From Ideonella sp. A 288 (lineage in GTDB: Bacteria > Pseudomonadota > Gammaproteobacteria > Burkholderiales > Burkholderiaceae_C): 64,000 bases of DNA. The stretch covers positions 9,849 through 73,848 of the forward strand of contig NZ_MWLO01000149.1 in NCBI RefSeq assembly GCF_002198735.1, given 5' to 3'. The notes beneath the pieces were generated by a model. That model was not told the origin of the DNA and did not search any database. It saw only the letters and a list, made by a program, of their open reading frames with translations. Both the position numbers and the translations under genes were made by a program. This document shows, piece by piece, positions 26,771 through 35,685 of this stretch (position 1 is the stretch's first letter; every line of letters begins with the position of its first letter).

Positions 26771-27643
26771 ATGACCCTCCCCCCCGACGCCGCGCCCAGC
26801 GAGCAGGATCTCCTGCTGGCCGCGCTGCGCCGGCTGATGGGCCCGATGGCCCGCCTGGCGGTGGCCCGTGGGGTGTCGCATGCGAGCCTGGAAGAACTCC
26901 TGAAGCAGGCGCTGGTCGACGCGGCCGACGCCGCGCACCCCGAACTGCCGCCGCACCGGCGCGTCAGCCGCATCAGCACCGCCACCGGCATCCACCGCCG
27001 CGAGGTCACCCGACTGATGCAGGTGCTGCGCGAAGGCCGCACCGAGGAAGCCCTGCCGCGCCGATCGCGCGCCCGCGAGGCCCTGGCGCACTGGCTGGCC
27101 ACGCCGTGCTTCTGCGACGCGCGCGGCCTGCCGCGAAACCTGCCGCGGCAGGGACGCGAGTCCAGTTTCGAGGCCCTGGCCCAGGCGGTGACGCGCGACG
27201 TGCACCCGCGCAGCCTGCTCGACGAGATGGTCCGCCTGGGCATGGTGCGCCACGATCCGGCCACCGACACGGTGTGCCTGGACGCCGATGCCACCACGCC
27301 CAAGGCCGACGCGGGCCGGCTGCAGTTCCTGGGCGCCAATGTGGGCGACCACCTGGAAGGCGCCGTGGACAACGTGCTGGGCGATGGCCGCCGGCACTTC
27401 GAGCGGGCGGTCTCGGCCACCGGCCTGCCCGAGGCCGCGCTGGCGCAGATCGCCGAACGGGTCAATGCCCAGTGGCAAGGGCTGCTGCAGGCCATGGTGC
27501 CGGCCCTCGAGGCCGCCGTGGCGGCCGGCGAACAGGCGCCGGGCCCGCATCGGCGCGTGCGCATCGGCCTCTACGCTTTCGACAAGGACATGCCGGCCCC
27601 CCCCGCCGAGGGGGACGGCTCGACAAAGGGAACCCCGACATGA
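26771..27643 (+). CDS. DUF6502 family protein
   Basis: 290 residues, no signal peptide or membrane segment. The first ~90 residues look like a winged-helix or HTH fold: LMGPMARLAVARGVSHASLEELLKQALV, then RISTATGIHRREVTRLM, which reads like a DNA-recognition helix region. The family is known only as DUF6502 and is commonly next to DUF5666 lipoproteins in Burkholderiales. By position and HTH-like sequence it may regulate its two lipoprotein neighbours; that is inference. It overlaps the next gene by ATGA. Confidence 0.8.
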   Translation: MTLPPDAAPSEQDLLLAALRRLMGPMARLAVARGVSHASLEELLKQALVDAADAAHPELPPHRRVSRISTATGIHRREVTRLMQVLREGRTEEALPRRSRAREALAHWLATPCFCDARGLPRNLPRQGRESSFEALAQAVTRDVHPRSLLDEMVRLGMVRHDPATDTVCLDADATTPKADAGRLQFLGANVGDHLEGAVDNVLGDGRRHFERAVSATGLPEAALAQIAERVNAQWQGLLQAMVPALEAAVAAGEQAPGPHRRVRIGLYAFDKDMPAPPAEGDGSTKGTPT

Positions 27644-28890
27644 ACGCCCACCCCGCCCCCGACCTGCGTGCCGCCTGGCACCGATTCACCCGCCGCGTCC
27701 TGGGCTATTGGCCCGACGTGCTGGCCTTCGGCAGCGCCATCGCGGCCGCGGTGGTGGCCGCGGTCGTGGCCGCCGCACTGGCGGGCTGTGGCGGTGGCGT
27801 CGAGGTGGGCGGCACCGGCAGCACCATCGCCTCGTTCTCGCAGGGCCCGATCACGGGCTTCGGATCGATCATCGTCAACGGCGTGCGCTACGACGAGAGC
27901 GCCGCGCGCGTCGAAGACGACGACGGCGGCGTCCGCGACCGCTCGGCGCTGCGCCTGGGCATGGTGGTGCAGGTCACCGCCGGTGCGGTGACCGACAGCG
28001 CCGGCACCCCGGTGGCCACCGCCACGCAGGTGCGCACCACCCGTGCGCTGGTGGGCCCGGCGACGGCGGTGGACGTGGCCGGCGGTCGCTTCACCATGTT
28101 GGGCCAGGTGGTCACGGTCACCGCCGACACCGCCTTCGACGATCGGCTGGCCGGTGGCCTGGCCGGCCTGGCCGCCGCCGGTCCGGTGGAGGTCTATGGC
28201 TCATTCGACGCGTCCACCGGCCGATACACCGCCACCCGCATCGACGTGGCCGGCAGCGGCAGCGCGAGCAAGGTGTCCGGCCCGGTGAGCCAGATCGACC
28301 CCGTGGCCCGCACCTGCCGCATCGGCGGCCAGACCTATTCGTTCTCGGCCCTGGGCAACGTCAGCGGCCTGACCGAAGGCGCGGTGGTGCGCTTCGACCT
28401 GCAGGGCGGCCAGGATGCCGGCGGGCGCTGGGTGGTCAGCCGCCAGGGCTCGTCCGGCCTGGCCCCGACCGATGGCGCGCCGGCCGAACTGCGCGGCCGC
28501 GTGCAGTCGCTGGCCTCGGCCACCAGTTTCGTGGTCGAGGGCGTGCGCATCGATGCCGCAGCGGCCCGCATCGACGGCACGCCCGCGGTCGGTGCCTCGG
28601 TCAGGGTTTCGGGCACGGTCAATGCCGGGGTGCTGGTGGCCACACGGGTGCAGGTGGAAAGCGCCTCCGCACCACAGGCCTTCGAGGTCGAGGGCACCAT
28701 CACCTCGCTGAACACCGCCAGCCAACGCTTCGTGGTGCGCAACACGGTGGTCAGCTACGCCGGCCCGGGCGTCGAGTTCACCCGCGGCTCTGCCACGCAA
28801 CTGGCCGTGGGCCGCAAGGTGCGGGTCGAGGGCCGCCTGGCCGCGGACCGCTCGGTGCTGGCGGCCACGCGCATCCGCATCGACGACTGA
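27640..28890 (+). CDS. DUF5666 repeat lipoprotein (second copy)
   Basis: 416 residues, paralogous to the product at 25474: GFGSIIVNGVRYDESAARV, LRLGMVVQV, VRVEGRLAADRSV. The N-terminal region is longer than a usual signal (about 50 residues); the hydrophobic AAAVVAAVVAAALAGC ends in a lipobox-like Cys. A lipid anchor is therefore likely but the signal is atypical. Translation is coupled to the DUF6502 gene (ATGA). It ends 40 bp from the convergent mshP. Confidence 0.86.
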   Translation: MNAHPAPDLRAAWHRFTRRVLGYWPDVLAFGSAIAAAVVAAVVAAALAGCGGGVEVGGTGSTIASFSQGPITGFGSIIVNGVRYDESAARVEDDDGGVRDRSALRLGMVVQVTAGAVTDSAGTPVATATQVRTTRALVGPATAVDVAGGRFTMLGQVVTVTADTAFDDRLAGGLAGLAAAGPVEVYGSFDASTGRYTATRIDVAGSGSASKVSGPVSQIDPVARTCRIGGQTYSFSALGNVSGLTEGAVVRFDLQGGQDAGGRWVVSRQGSSGLAPTDGAPAELRGRVQSLASATSFVVEGVRIDAAAARIDGTPAVGASVRVSGTVNAGVLVATRVQVESASAPQAFEVEGTITSLNTASQRFVVRNTVVSYAGPGVEFTRGSATQLAVGRKVRVEGRLAADRSVLAATRIRIDD

Positions 28891-28930
28891 TCGGCGCTGC
28901 GGGCCTGCCGCCGGCCCCTGGTGCCGCGCG

Positions 28931-29407
28931 TCAGTTCACCGCGTGCACCACGCGCCGGCGCTCGACGTAGCCGGGCTGCGCCGAGGCGCTGGCATCGGGG
29001 CAGCTGGTGGCCGGGCAGGCCACCGCGTCGAGGGTGTAGACGCGCACGGTGCGCGGCACGCCGGGGGCCGATTCGCCTTCGTTGTAGGTGGCCGAGTCGC
29101 ACTGCACGGTGACGTAAAGGCCATGATCGCTGCGCAGGTCCAGCGTCTGGCTGGCGCCGCTGCAGGTCGTCCAGCTGCCCTTGAAGGCCTGGTACAGCCC
29201 CCACTCGATGCCGGAGCGGGCGGCCAGCGACGCCCGCGTGCCCATCAGGTCGCGCGCGGTGCTGGCCTGGGCGCCCATGCCCAGCCTGACGATCGCCGCC
29301 GCGAGGGCCGACAGCGCCACCAGAACGACGATGATGGCGACGGCCCCCAGGCCGCGGCGCGGCCGGGTGGGGCAGGGCGGCCGTGGGCCCGGCGCGCGGC
29401 GGGTCAT
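28931..29407 (-). CDS. mshP: MSHA biogenesis protein MshP
   Basis: 158 residues, PilX/MshP-like. One N-terminal hydrophobic helix follows an Arg/Pro-rich leader (RRGLGAVAIIVVLVALSALAAAIV), then SLAARSGIEWGLYQAF, a motif typical of PilX/MshP proteins. Cys pairs in the C-terminal half could form disulphides. It is the last gene of the MSHA operon and overlaps mshO by ATGA. It would be a minor component of the pilus initiation complex. Confidence 0.82.
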   Translation of the reverse strand: MTRRAPGPRPPCPTRPRRGLGAVAIIVVLVALSALAAAIVRLGMGAQASTARDLMGTRASLAARSGIEWGLYQAFKGSWTTCSGASQTLDLRSDHGLYVTVQCDSATYNEGESAPGVPRTVRVYTLDAVACPATSCPDASASAQPGYVERRRVVHAVN

Positions 29408-30273
29408 GGCACGTTCACCACATGGGCCCCCAGCACCAGGCTGGCGGTCTCGCCGTGGCGCGCCAGCTCGAGCTGGATCGACAGGAAACCGTTCTGCTGC
29501 GTCGCGCCCTGGTTGGGGTCGTAGACGAAGCGGCACGAGCGCACGCCGGTGGCCAGCACGGCGCCTGCGCCAATGGCCGGGCAGGCCGCCGGCATGGCCG
29601 CGTTGAAGCCGTAGTTCGACAGGCGCACCAGCGTGCCGCGGCCGTTGCCCGCGGCGTCGAGCGTGCCGTCGGCGCCGCCGCAGACGTAGAACACCGCCTT
29701 CTGCGCGTCGGGCACGACCACGAAGCGCCCGCCGTCGTAGCCCAGCGGAAACTGCGTCGACGCCACCGCGATGCGGTGCCGGCCCAGCGCCGCCGCCGGT
29801 GTACTGACCGCGGAGACCGCGGCGCGGTTGGCGCCGGTGTACACGTCCGACGGGTTCTGGTTGTCGACCACCACCCAGTCGCCCGCCGCGGGCACGCTGG
29901 CCAGTGGCGTCAGCACGTCGAAGGCCGTGGTGGCGGTGGCGGTGTCCAGCACCGCCGAGCCCGCGGTGATCGTGTCGGCCGCCGTGCGGAAGCGCCCGCC
30001 GGCGCTGGTGGGCACCACCTCGAAGCAGTCCGACGACGGCGAGCGGATCGAGTTGGGCACCGCCAGCTGCACGTCGCGCTGCATGCGGCGCAGCGCGGTG
30101 TCGGTCGCGTCGACCAGGGCCGTGCGGTGGAAGGTGTCGACATAGGCCGTCACCATCGGCCGCATGAACACCGTCGCTGTCGAGGCCAGCACGCCGAAGA
30201 CGACGATGGCCAGGATCATCTCCACCAGCGTGAAGCCGGCTGGGGGGCGCGGGCTCGGGCGAGGCATGGTCAT
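29404..30273 (-). CDS. mshO: MSHA biogenesis protein MshO (minor pilin)
   Basis: 289 residues. A type IV prepilin N terminus is clear: a short leader ending in PPAG, then FTLVEMILAIVVFGVLAS with the +5 Glu. The large C-terminal domain contains Cys residues (SDCFEVVP, FYVCGG, PAACPA, RSCRFVYD), as in MshO/PilW-like pseudopilins. ATG at 30273 or 30267 are both possible. Nine bases follow the mshD stop. It would be cleaved by the prepilin peptidase, whose gene is not in the window. Confidence 0.88.
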   Translation of the reverse strand: MTMPRPSPRPPAGFTLVEMILAIVVFGVLASTATVFMRPMVTAYVDTFHRTALVDATDTALRRMQRDVQLAVPNSIRSPSSDCFEVVPTSAGGRFRTAADTITAGSAVLDTATATTAFDVLTPLASVPAAGDWVVVDNQNPSDVYTGANRAAVSAVSTPAAALGRHRIAVASTQFPLGYDGGRFVVVPDAQKAVFYVCGGADGTLDAAGNGRGTLVRLSNYGFNAAMPAACPAIGAGAVLATGVRSCRFVYDPNQGATQQNGFLSIQLELARHGETASLVLGAHVVNVP

Positions 30274-30282
30274 CCGGCGTGC

Positions 30283-30741
30283 TCAGGACGCATGGTCGGT
30301 GCGCCAGCCGACCAGCGACAGGCTCTCGCCGCCGCGCGTCACGGTGACGACGATGCGCCGCGCCGCGGCCACGCCGCCGATCGTGCCGGGGCTCACCGTG
30401 ATGGACAGGCTGTAGCCGGCCAGCGCGGGGATGGCGGTGCCGTCGACGGTGCACACCTGGCCGCTGCTGGCGTGGCCGTGGTAGTCGCCGAGGTCGTTGA
30501 AGGTGTCGCGCGCGCAGCCCACCGGCGCCGCATTGGCGGCGGCGGTGTAGGGCTTGAGCTGGATCTCCTCGAGCAGTTCCTGCGCGATGGCCTGCAGTTG
30601 CCGCTGCACCACCGGGTCGGCGCTGTGGCCGACGCTGGTGTTGAAGGCCAGCAGCAGGCCGGCCAGGCCCACGCCCATCACCACGATGGCGACCAGCGCC
30701 TCGATCAGCGTGAAGCCGCGCGGCGGCGGTCTAGTCGACAT
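30283..30741 (-). CDS. mshD: MSHA minor pilin MshD-like
   Basis: 152 residues. The prepilin cleavage site is [24 protein letters not shown], with Glu at +5 and the GxGLAG stretch of PilV/MshD proteins. [14 protein letters not shown] and a second Cys (GQVCTVDG) are as expected for MshD. I chose the ATG at 30741 because it gives a normal short leader. It overlaps the mshC stop by 11 nt. Confidence 0.87.
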   Translation of the reverse strand: MSTRPPPRGFTLIEALVAIVVMGVGLAGLLLAFNTSVGHSADPVVQRQLQAIAQELLEEIQLKPYTAAANAAPVGCARDTFNDLGDYHGHASSGQVCTVDGTAIPALAGYSLSITVSPGTIGGVAAARRIVVTVTRGGESLSLVGWRTDHAS

Positions 30742-31264
30742 GGCCGGTGTCGCCGACGAGGGTGATGTCGGCCTCGCCCGTGATGCGCACGCTGGCCGAC
30801 ACGGCGGTGGTGCCGGCTGCATCGCTGGTGATGCGGCCCGAGGGCTGGAAGTACAGCGTGCCGGCGGGCGACAGCACGGTGGCCGGGGCCTGGTCGTGGT
30901 GGGCGCTGCGGGTGTCGCGGTCGGGCCCCAGCCAGGGCTGCGAGCAGGCGGCGGCCGGGTGCGTGGTGGCGATCTGCAACGTCACGTCGCCGGTGGCCAC
31001 CGTGGCGCACACCAGCCGCCGGTGCGCCTGTGCCACGCCGTGCGCCTCGCGCAGCGCCGACAGCACCTGCGAGCGCCAGCCCTCGCCGCGCGCCGAGAGG
31101 GCCCCGCCCATGCGCGGCAGCGCCACCACCGCCAGGATGCCCAGCAGCACGATCACCAGCACCAGTTCGATCACGGTGAAACCTCGCGGCACACGCCGTG
31201 CCGCCGGGCGGTTCGCGAGGGTGCCGTGGCGCACGGCCGGGCGATCAGAAGATCTCGCGCGCAT
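30731..31264 (-). CDS. mshC: MSHA minor pilin MshC-like
   Basis: 177 residues. The prepilin motif [27 protein letters not shown] is GspH/FimT/MshC-like. Two conserved Cys (LVCATV, AACSQPW) lie in the globular part. The leader from the ATG at 31264 is rather long (27 residues); a GTG at 31234 would give a leader of normal length. It overlaps mshQ by 20 nt. Confidence 0.87.
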   Translation of the reverse strand: MRARSSDRPAVRHGTLANRPAARRVPRGFTVIELVLVIVLLGILAVVALPRMGGALSARGEGWRSQVLSALREAHGVAQAHRRLVCATVATGDVTLQIATTHPAAACSQPWLGPDRDTRSAHHDQAPATVLSPAGTLYFQPSGRITSDAAGTTAVSASVRITGEADITLVGDTGHVD

Positions 31265-34200
31265 GGACGGTCTTGCGGGTTTCGGGGCTGTAGATGCCGA
31301 AGGTGGCGCGTGCCGCCGGGTCGCGGTCGGCGGCGCTGGCGCAGGCGCCGGCGGCCGAGCGCAGCCAGGGCTTGGCCGCGCCGGTGGTGGCCGGGTGCAG
31401 GGCCAGGCACGACTGGTCGGCGGCGGTGCCGCCCAGGTTCAACGCCAGGTCGAAGGTGACGCCGCTGGTGGCCGGCGACGGGGCGCCCAGCGTCAGCAGC
31501 CCCTGGCCGGCGGCGATGGCCACGGCCGACGGGCTGGTCGTCACGGCCACGCTGCTGCCCTGGTGGTTGCGCGGATTCGACACGGCCACGCTGGCGGCGG
31601 CCAGGCTGCTGCACGAATCGGCGCTGTTGAGCAGCCAGGCCTGGCCGGTCCAGTACTCCGACAGCACCGGCACCTTCAGCGGCTGCGTGGCGCCGCCGAA
31701 GGCATTGGACAGCCGCAGCCGGCCGCTGCGCAGCGGCGTCTGGCCCTCGGCGAAGCCGGTGGAGACCACGCCGTCGGCATCGGTGGCGCGCAGCGCCAGC
31801 GTCTGCGGCGCCGTCTGCTTGGCCGTGAAGGCATAGCTCGGCTGTGCAGCGGCCACGCCGGCCACGAAGGCGCTGGCGGGCACCGACGCACCGGACAGGC
31901 TGCCCAGGCCCAGCGCGGTGGCCTCGGACAGCGTCACCGCCTTGGCTTGCGACGGCGTGGTGGCAGCGCTGCCATCGTAGTTGAGCGTGGTGCCGGCGGG
32001 GGTGGCGCCGTGGCGCGCGGTGACGGTGACGGCGAAGGGCTGGCCGGCAAAGCTGAAGCTGGCGCTGCAGGCCGGCGTGACGGCCACGTCGAAGTGGTGC
32101 GGCACGAAGCGGCCCACCGCACCGGCCGCGCCGGTGCTGCCACTGGCCGTGATGCCGCTGCCGAGGTAGCTGCCGCTGGCCAGCGTGGCGCCGAGGTCGC
32201 CGGTGCCGACCTCGGTCCAGCGCAGCGTGGCGGCGGTGGCGCTGCCGGCGCTGAAGGCGCCGAGCGAACCACTGAACACGCCGTCGCTGGCGCCCGCGCC
32301 GGTGGGTGAGCGGCGGGTGAACGACAGCGTCACGCCTTCGGCGGCGGTCTCGCGACCGAAGTTGGGGGTGGCCGCGCCCGACTGGTTGAGCGCGGTGACG
32401 GTGGCGCTGAACGGCAGCCCGGCGCGGATCGGCGCCGCGGTGATGGCGCTGAAGGCGAACGAGGCCGGCGCGGCGACGAAGCCGTCGCTGCCGCTCATCG
32501 ACAGGCCGGCGTCGGTGCCGCTGCCTGTGTAGCGCGCGGCGAGCGCCATGCGCCCCACGTCGGCGTACTGCACCGTGGTGCTGGCCGTGCCGCTGGCGTC
32601 GAAGGCCAGGGTCACCGCCTGGCCGCTGGCATCGCAGGCCGAGGCCGCCGAGTTGCCCGCGTTCAGTGCCCTGCCGGCCACCCGCACCGGCAGCGTGCCG
32701 GTGGCCGGGTCGGCCGTGCTGCAGGTGAAGGTGACGGCCTTGCCGACGCTGGCGAAGGCCGGCGTGCAGGCCAGGCTGCCATCGGCCTTCTTCACCGCCG
32801 ACACGCTGACCGTCTGCACCGCATCCGCCACATGGTCGGGCACGTTGAACACGAAGCCGGCGTCGCTGGCCGTGAAGGTGCACGACGGGCTGCCGAAGTT
32901 GCAGGTGGCCGCGCTGGTGGCGGCGGGCGACGGGCTGCCGATCGACAGCAGCGTGCTGCCGGCGGTGGTCTGGTGCAGGCGCCAGTCCACCGTGCCGCTG
33001 CCGGCCGGGATGCTGAAGGCCGCGCCATCGGGCCAGTTGACGCTCATGCCGGCGCCCACCGCCGCCAGCGTGCCGGTGACGCCGCCGGTGTACAGGCTGG
33101 AGCAGGCGGCGTCCTGGCAGGCGGCCAGCGTCAGGGTGCTGGGCGTGCAGGTGAGGCCGGTGCCGGTGGCGTGGCGGATCTCGAGGTGGTGCAGCGGCGG
33201 CGCGCACTCGTGCTTCTGCGCCATGTCGAGCGCGATCTCGGCGGCGCTGATCTCGTAGTTGTAGATGCGCACCTCGTCCAGCCGGCCGTTGGCCGAGTTG
33301 ACGGTGGCGTTGTTGCTGGTGATGCCGCTGCGGTTGTCGCCCAGGAACAGCGTGCCCAGGCTGGGGTCGAGGCTGCCGGTGGTGGTGCCGGTCTTGGTGC
33401 CCAGCAGCACGCCGTTGCGGTACAGCCGCAGCACGCTCTGGTTGCTGCCGGACTTGAAGCGCCAGGTGGCCGTCAGGTGCACCCAGGTGCCAGCACCGAT
33501 GGTCGCGTCCGACGCATCGGCCACGAGCGTGCTGCCCTTCTCGTCGGAGGCTGCGAAACGCAGCGAGCCGCCGGAACGCAGCACCAGGTGGAACGACCGC
33601 CCCGAGGTGGTGGTGGCGTCGAACAGCTGCGCATCGGGCATCGATTTCCACGCGAGGTTGCTCCGGTACCACATCGACACGCTGCCCTCGTTGCCGAGCG
33701 CGGCGTCCACGTCCAGTGCCGTGTCCACGGCCGCCGTCGTGGCAGCCGAGGTGTCGGCCGCTGCATCGAGCGCGCGGCAGATGTAGCCGTCGGCGTGGTT
33801 CACGGCCTTGCCGACTGCGGTGCCGTCGTGGCGGTTGCCGGAACTGTCGCGCACCTCGCCGGTCGTGCCGGCCCAGCTGTACTCGTCGAACCGGTACTCG
33901 GCCACCCGCACCGGGTCACCCGTGGGGATCGACCAGCGGATGGCCGAGCCGTTGGCGTTGTAGCCGCTGTTGTAGGCGTAGAGCGTGTAGTCGCTGCCCG
34001 ACACCTGCACGCCGATCGTGGCGTTGGAGCCGGACGCATTGGCGTTGCCGTACTGGTACTTGAACTCGCCGTTCTCGTACAGGATGATCTGGAAGGTGTA
34101 GGGCGTGGACGTGTCGTACTGGTACACCGCTTCCCAGCTGACGACCACGTAGCGGTTGGGGGCGATGCCCTTCTGCTGCCAGTAGACCCGTCCCGACCCG

Positions 34201-34661
34201 AGGCGGCCGGGATCGAGGTCGGCCCAGTAGGCCATCATCACGTTCGCTGCGGCGCCGGCCGCGCACCCGCTGCGTGCGGCCGTGGCGGCGGCAGGCAGGT
34301 TGGTGTTGGTGAAATCCCGGAAGAAGCCGGTGTCGCTGCCGAACTGCAGGCCCCCGTTGGTCAGCACCCGCACCGACGAATAGGCCGTGCCGGCGAACGT
34401 GAACTTGAAGCCGCCGGTGAAGCTGATCGTGGCCTTGTCGTCGTCGTTCTTGTAGTCGGTGCAGGTGTTGTCCCACGTGATCGCGGTGCTGGCGGTCTCC
34501 CAGGCGTAGCTGTCGGTGCGGAAGGTGTAGGTGGCCGCGTCGGCAGGCCCGGCGGCCAGCAGCAGCCAGGCGATGGCCAGCCACGCCAGCCGGACCAGGC
34601 CAAGGGCCCGGCGCTGTCCAGCGGACGATCGCAGGGACCGGGTCATCGACTCGACGGCCAT
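31245..34661 (-). CDS. mshQ: MSHA biogenesis protein MshQ (LamG, DUF6701)
   Basis: 1138 residues, probably secreted. The N-terminal signal peptide has the core LAWLAIAWLLLAAGPADAA. Residues about 40-240 form a beta-rich domain (TFRTDSYAWE... ILYENGEFKYQYG), about 250-450 a LamG/concanavalin-like fold (GSVSMWYRSN, LFLGDNRSG, GRLDEVRIYNYEIS), and about 500-1138 the Ala/Ser/Thr-rich DUF6701-type region. In described MSHA loci mshQ is at the far end; here it lies between mshA and mshC. It may be a surface or tip-associated adhesive protein, by analogy with other MshQ/PilY1-sized components. Alternative ATG at 34646. Confidence 0.85.
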   Translation of the reverse strand: MAVESMTRSLRSSAGQRRALGLVRLAWLAIAWLLLAAGPADAATYTFRTDSYAWETASTAITWDNTCTDYKNDDDKATISFTGGFKFTFAGTAYSSVRVLTNGGLQFGSDTGFFRDFTNTNLPAAATAARSGCAAGAAANVMMAYWADLDPGRLGSGRVYWQQKGIAPNRYVVVSWEAVYQYDTSTPYTFQIILYENGEFKYQYGNANASGSNATIGVQVSGSDYTLYAYNSGYNANGSAIRWSIPTGDPVRVAEYRFDEYSWAGTTGEVRDSSGNRHDGTAVGKAVNHADGYICRALDAAADTSAATTAAVDTALDVDAALGNEGSVSMWYRSNLAWKSMPDAQLFDATTTSGRSFHLVLRSGGSLRFAASDEKGSTLVADASDATIGAGTWVHLTATWRFKSGSNQSVLRLYRNGVLLGTKTGTTTGSLDPSLGTLFLGDNRSGITSNNATVNSANGRLDEVRIYNYEISAAEIALDMAQKHECAPPLHHLEIRHATGTGLTCTPSTLTLAACQDAACSSLYTGGVTGTLAAVGAGMSVNWPDGAAFSIPAGSGTVDWRLHQTTAGSTLLSIGSPSPAATSAATCNFGSPSCTFTASDAGFVFNVPDHVADAVQTVSVSAVKKADGSLACTPAFASVGKAVTFTCSTADPATGTLPVRVAGRALNAGNSAASACDASGQAVTLAFDASGTASTTVQYADVGRMALAARYTGSGTDAGLSMSGSDGFVAAPASFAFSAITAAPIRAGLPFSATVTALNQSGAATPNFGRETAAEGVTLSFTRRSPTGAGASDGVFSGSLGAFSAGSATAATLRWTEVGTGDLGATLASGSYLGSGITASGSTGAAGAVGRFVPHHFDVAVTPACSASFSFAGQPFAVTVTARHGATPAGTTLNYDGSAATTPSQAKAVTLSEATALGLGSLSGASVPASAFVAGVAAAQPSYAFTAKQTAPQTLALRATDADGVVSTGFAEGQTPLRSGRLRLSNAFGGATQPLKVPVLSEYWTGQAWLLNSADSCSSLAAASVAVSNPRNHQGSSVAVTTSPSAVAIAAGQGLLTLGAPSPATSGVTFDLALNLGGTAADQSCLALHPATTGAAKPWLRSAAGACASAADRDPAARATFGIYSPETRKTVHAREIF

Positions 34662-34695
34662 CGGGGCGCGTGGGGCGCGCCGCGGGTGGCTCAGG

Positions 34696-35094
34696 TCAGG
34701 GGTTGCCGGCCGAGATGCCGGTGAAGGTGGCGGTCTTGCCGCCCGCCGTCACCGTGCAGGTGGCCGTGGCACCGTTGGTGGTGCCGACGTCGGTGCCCGA
34801 CGCGGCGACGGCATAGGTGGCCGGCACACCGCTCTGCAGCAGCGAGGCGACGTCGTCGCAGGCATCGACCTTGGCGCACTTGTCGGCGGTGACCACGTGG
34901 TTCTTCACCAGGCAGCCGCTGAAGTTGATGTTCATCGCCGAGGCGGCCGCGCCGGCCACACCTTCGACGCTGGCCTGCTGGGCTTCGCTGCGGATGTCGA
35001 TGAACTTGGGCAGCGCGGTGGCAGCCAGGATGCCGAGGATGACGATGACGACGATCAGCTCGATCATCGTGAAACCGTGTTGACGGGGTTTCAT
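34696..35094 (-). CDS. mshA: MSHA major pilin
   Basis: 132 residues. The leader MKPRQHG precedes FTMIELIVVIVILGILAATA, the classic type IV prepilin with Glu at +5. The globular domain is short, with Cys in SGCLVKN, DKCAKVDACDD and ATCTV; a pair of these probably forms the pilin disulphide. AAAGGAC precedes the ATG. The gene is third from the motor genes and followed by mshQ. It should be the major subunit of a mannose-sensitive-haemagglutinin-type pilus used for attachment. Confidence 0.92.
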   Translation of the reverse strand: MKPRQHGFTMIELIVVIVILGILAATALPKFIDIRSEAQQASVEGVAGAAASAMNINFSGCLVKNHVVTADKCAKVDACDDVASLLQSGVPATYAVAASGTDVGTTNGATATCTVTAGGKTATFTGISAGNP

Positions 35095-35115
35095 GGAGTG
35101 GGTCCTTTCAGGGGG

Positions 35116-35685
35116 TCATGGGCAGGAGGCGGAATCGCGATCGATGCGTGGGGCCGCTCCCGCCTGCGGCGCCTGCACATAGGTGAACTCGCATGGCGTG
35201 GCGGCCGGGGACGGCACGGCCACGGTGAGGCTGGGCACGCCGTTGCGCGTGCCGGGCCGAAGCGCCAGGTCGGGCGACAGTGCGGCCAGCCGGGCGATGC
35301 CCTCGGCCGAGGCCGCGGCATGGCCGTGGGCGCCGGCGATCGGCTGGCCGTCGATCCGCAACAGGTCGCAGGGCCGGCCGGCCTCGCGGCTGCAGCGGGC
35401 CTGGAACTGGGGAATGGCGGCCTGCACCGCGGCCATGGCCGCCTGCAGCCGCACCTGACGGGTGCTGGCCTGCCATTCGGCCAGCCGCGGCAGCAGCACC
35501 GACAGCAGCACGCCCACGATCGCGCAGCACACCGCGAACTCCAGGCGCGACAGCCCCTGGCGTCGGGCCGCGGGCGCGGCCAGACGGCGGGTGGGCGTGG
35601 ATGGGGCGCGGCATGGCGTCGGGGAAGGGGCGAAGGGGATGGCGGCAACAGAAGTCGTTGGCGGGATATCGGCAGCGCGGCTCAT
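35116..35685 (-). CDS. MSHA-locus minor pilin-like protein
   Basis: 189 residues. A Pro/Arg-rich N-terminal stretch of about 43 residues precedes a pilin-like hydrophobic helix RQGLSRLEFAVCCAIVGVL, with Glu at the expected +5 position if cleavage is after Gly. Such a long leader is unusual. Position between mshG and mshA corresponds to mshF/mshB in Vibrio, but the sequence is too divergent to choose. Two Cys near the middle (ARCSREAGRPCDLL) and one pair at the end are visible. It overlaps mshG by ATGA. Confidence 0.75.
   Translation of the reverse strand: MSRAADIPPTTSVAAIPFAPSPTPCRAPSTPTRRLAAPAARRQGLSRLEFAVCCAIVGVLLSVLLPRLAEWQASTRQVRLQAAMAAVQAAIPQFQARCSREAGRPCDLLRIDGQPIAGAHGHAAASAEGIARLAALSPDLALRPGTRNGVPSLTVAVPSPAATPCEFTYVQAPQAGAAPRIDRDSASCP

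Noticed and set aside
24037-27564. Very long minus-strand open frame (1175 codons) covering dinB and the DUF5666/DUF6502 genes
   Set aside because: Only the first-strand dinB part has homology-like content; the rest is an antisense shadow in high-GC DNA.
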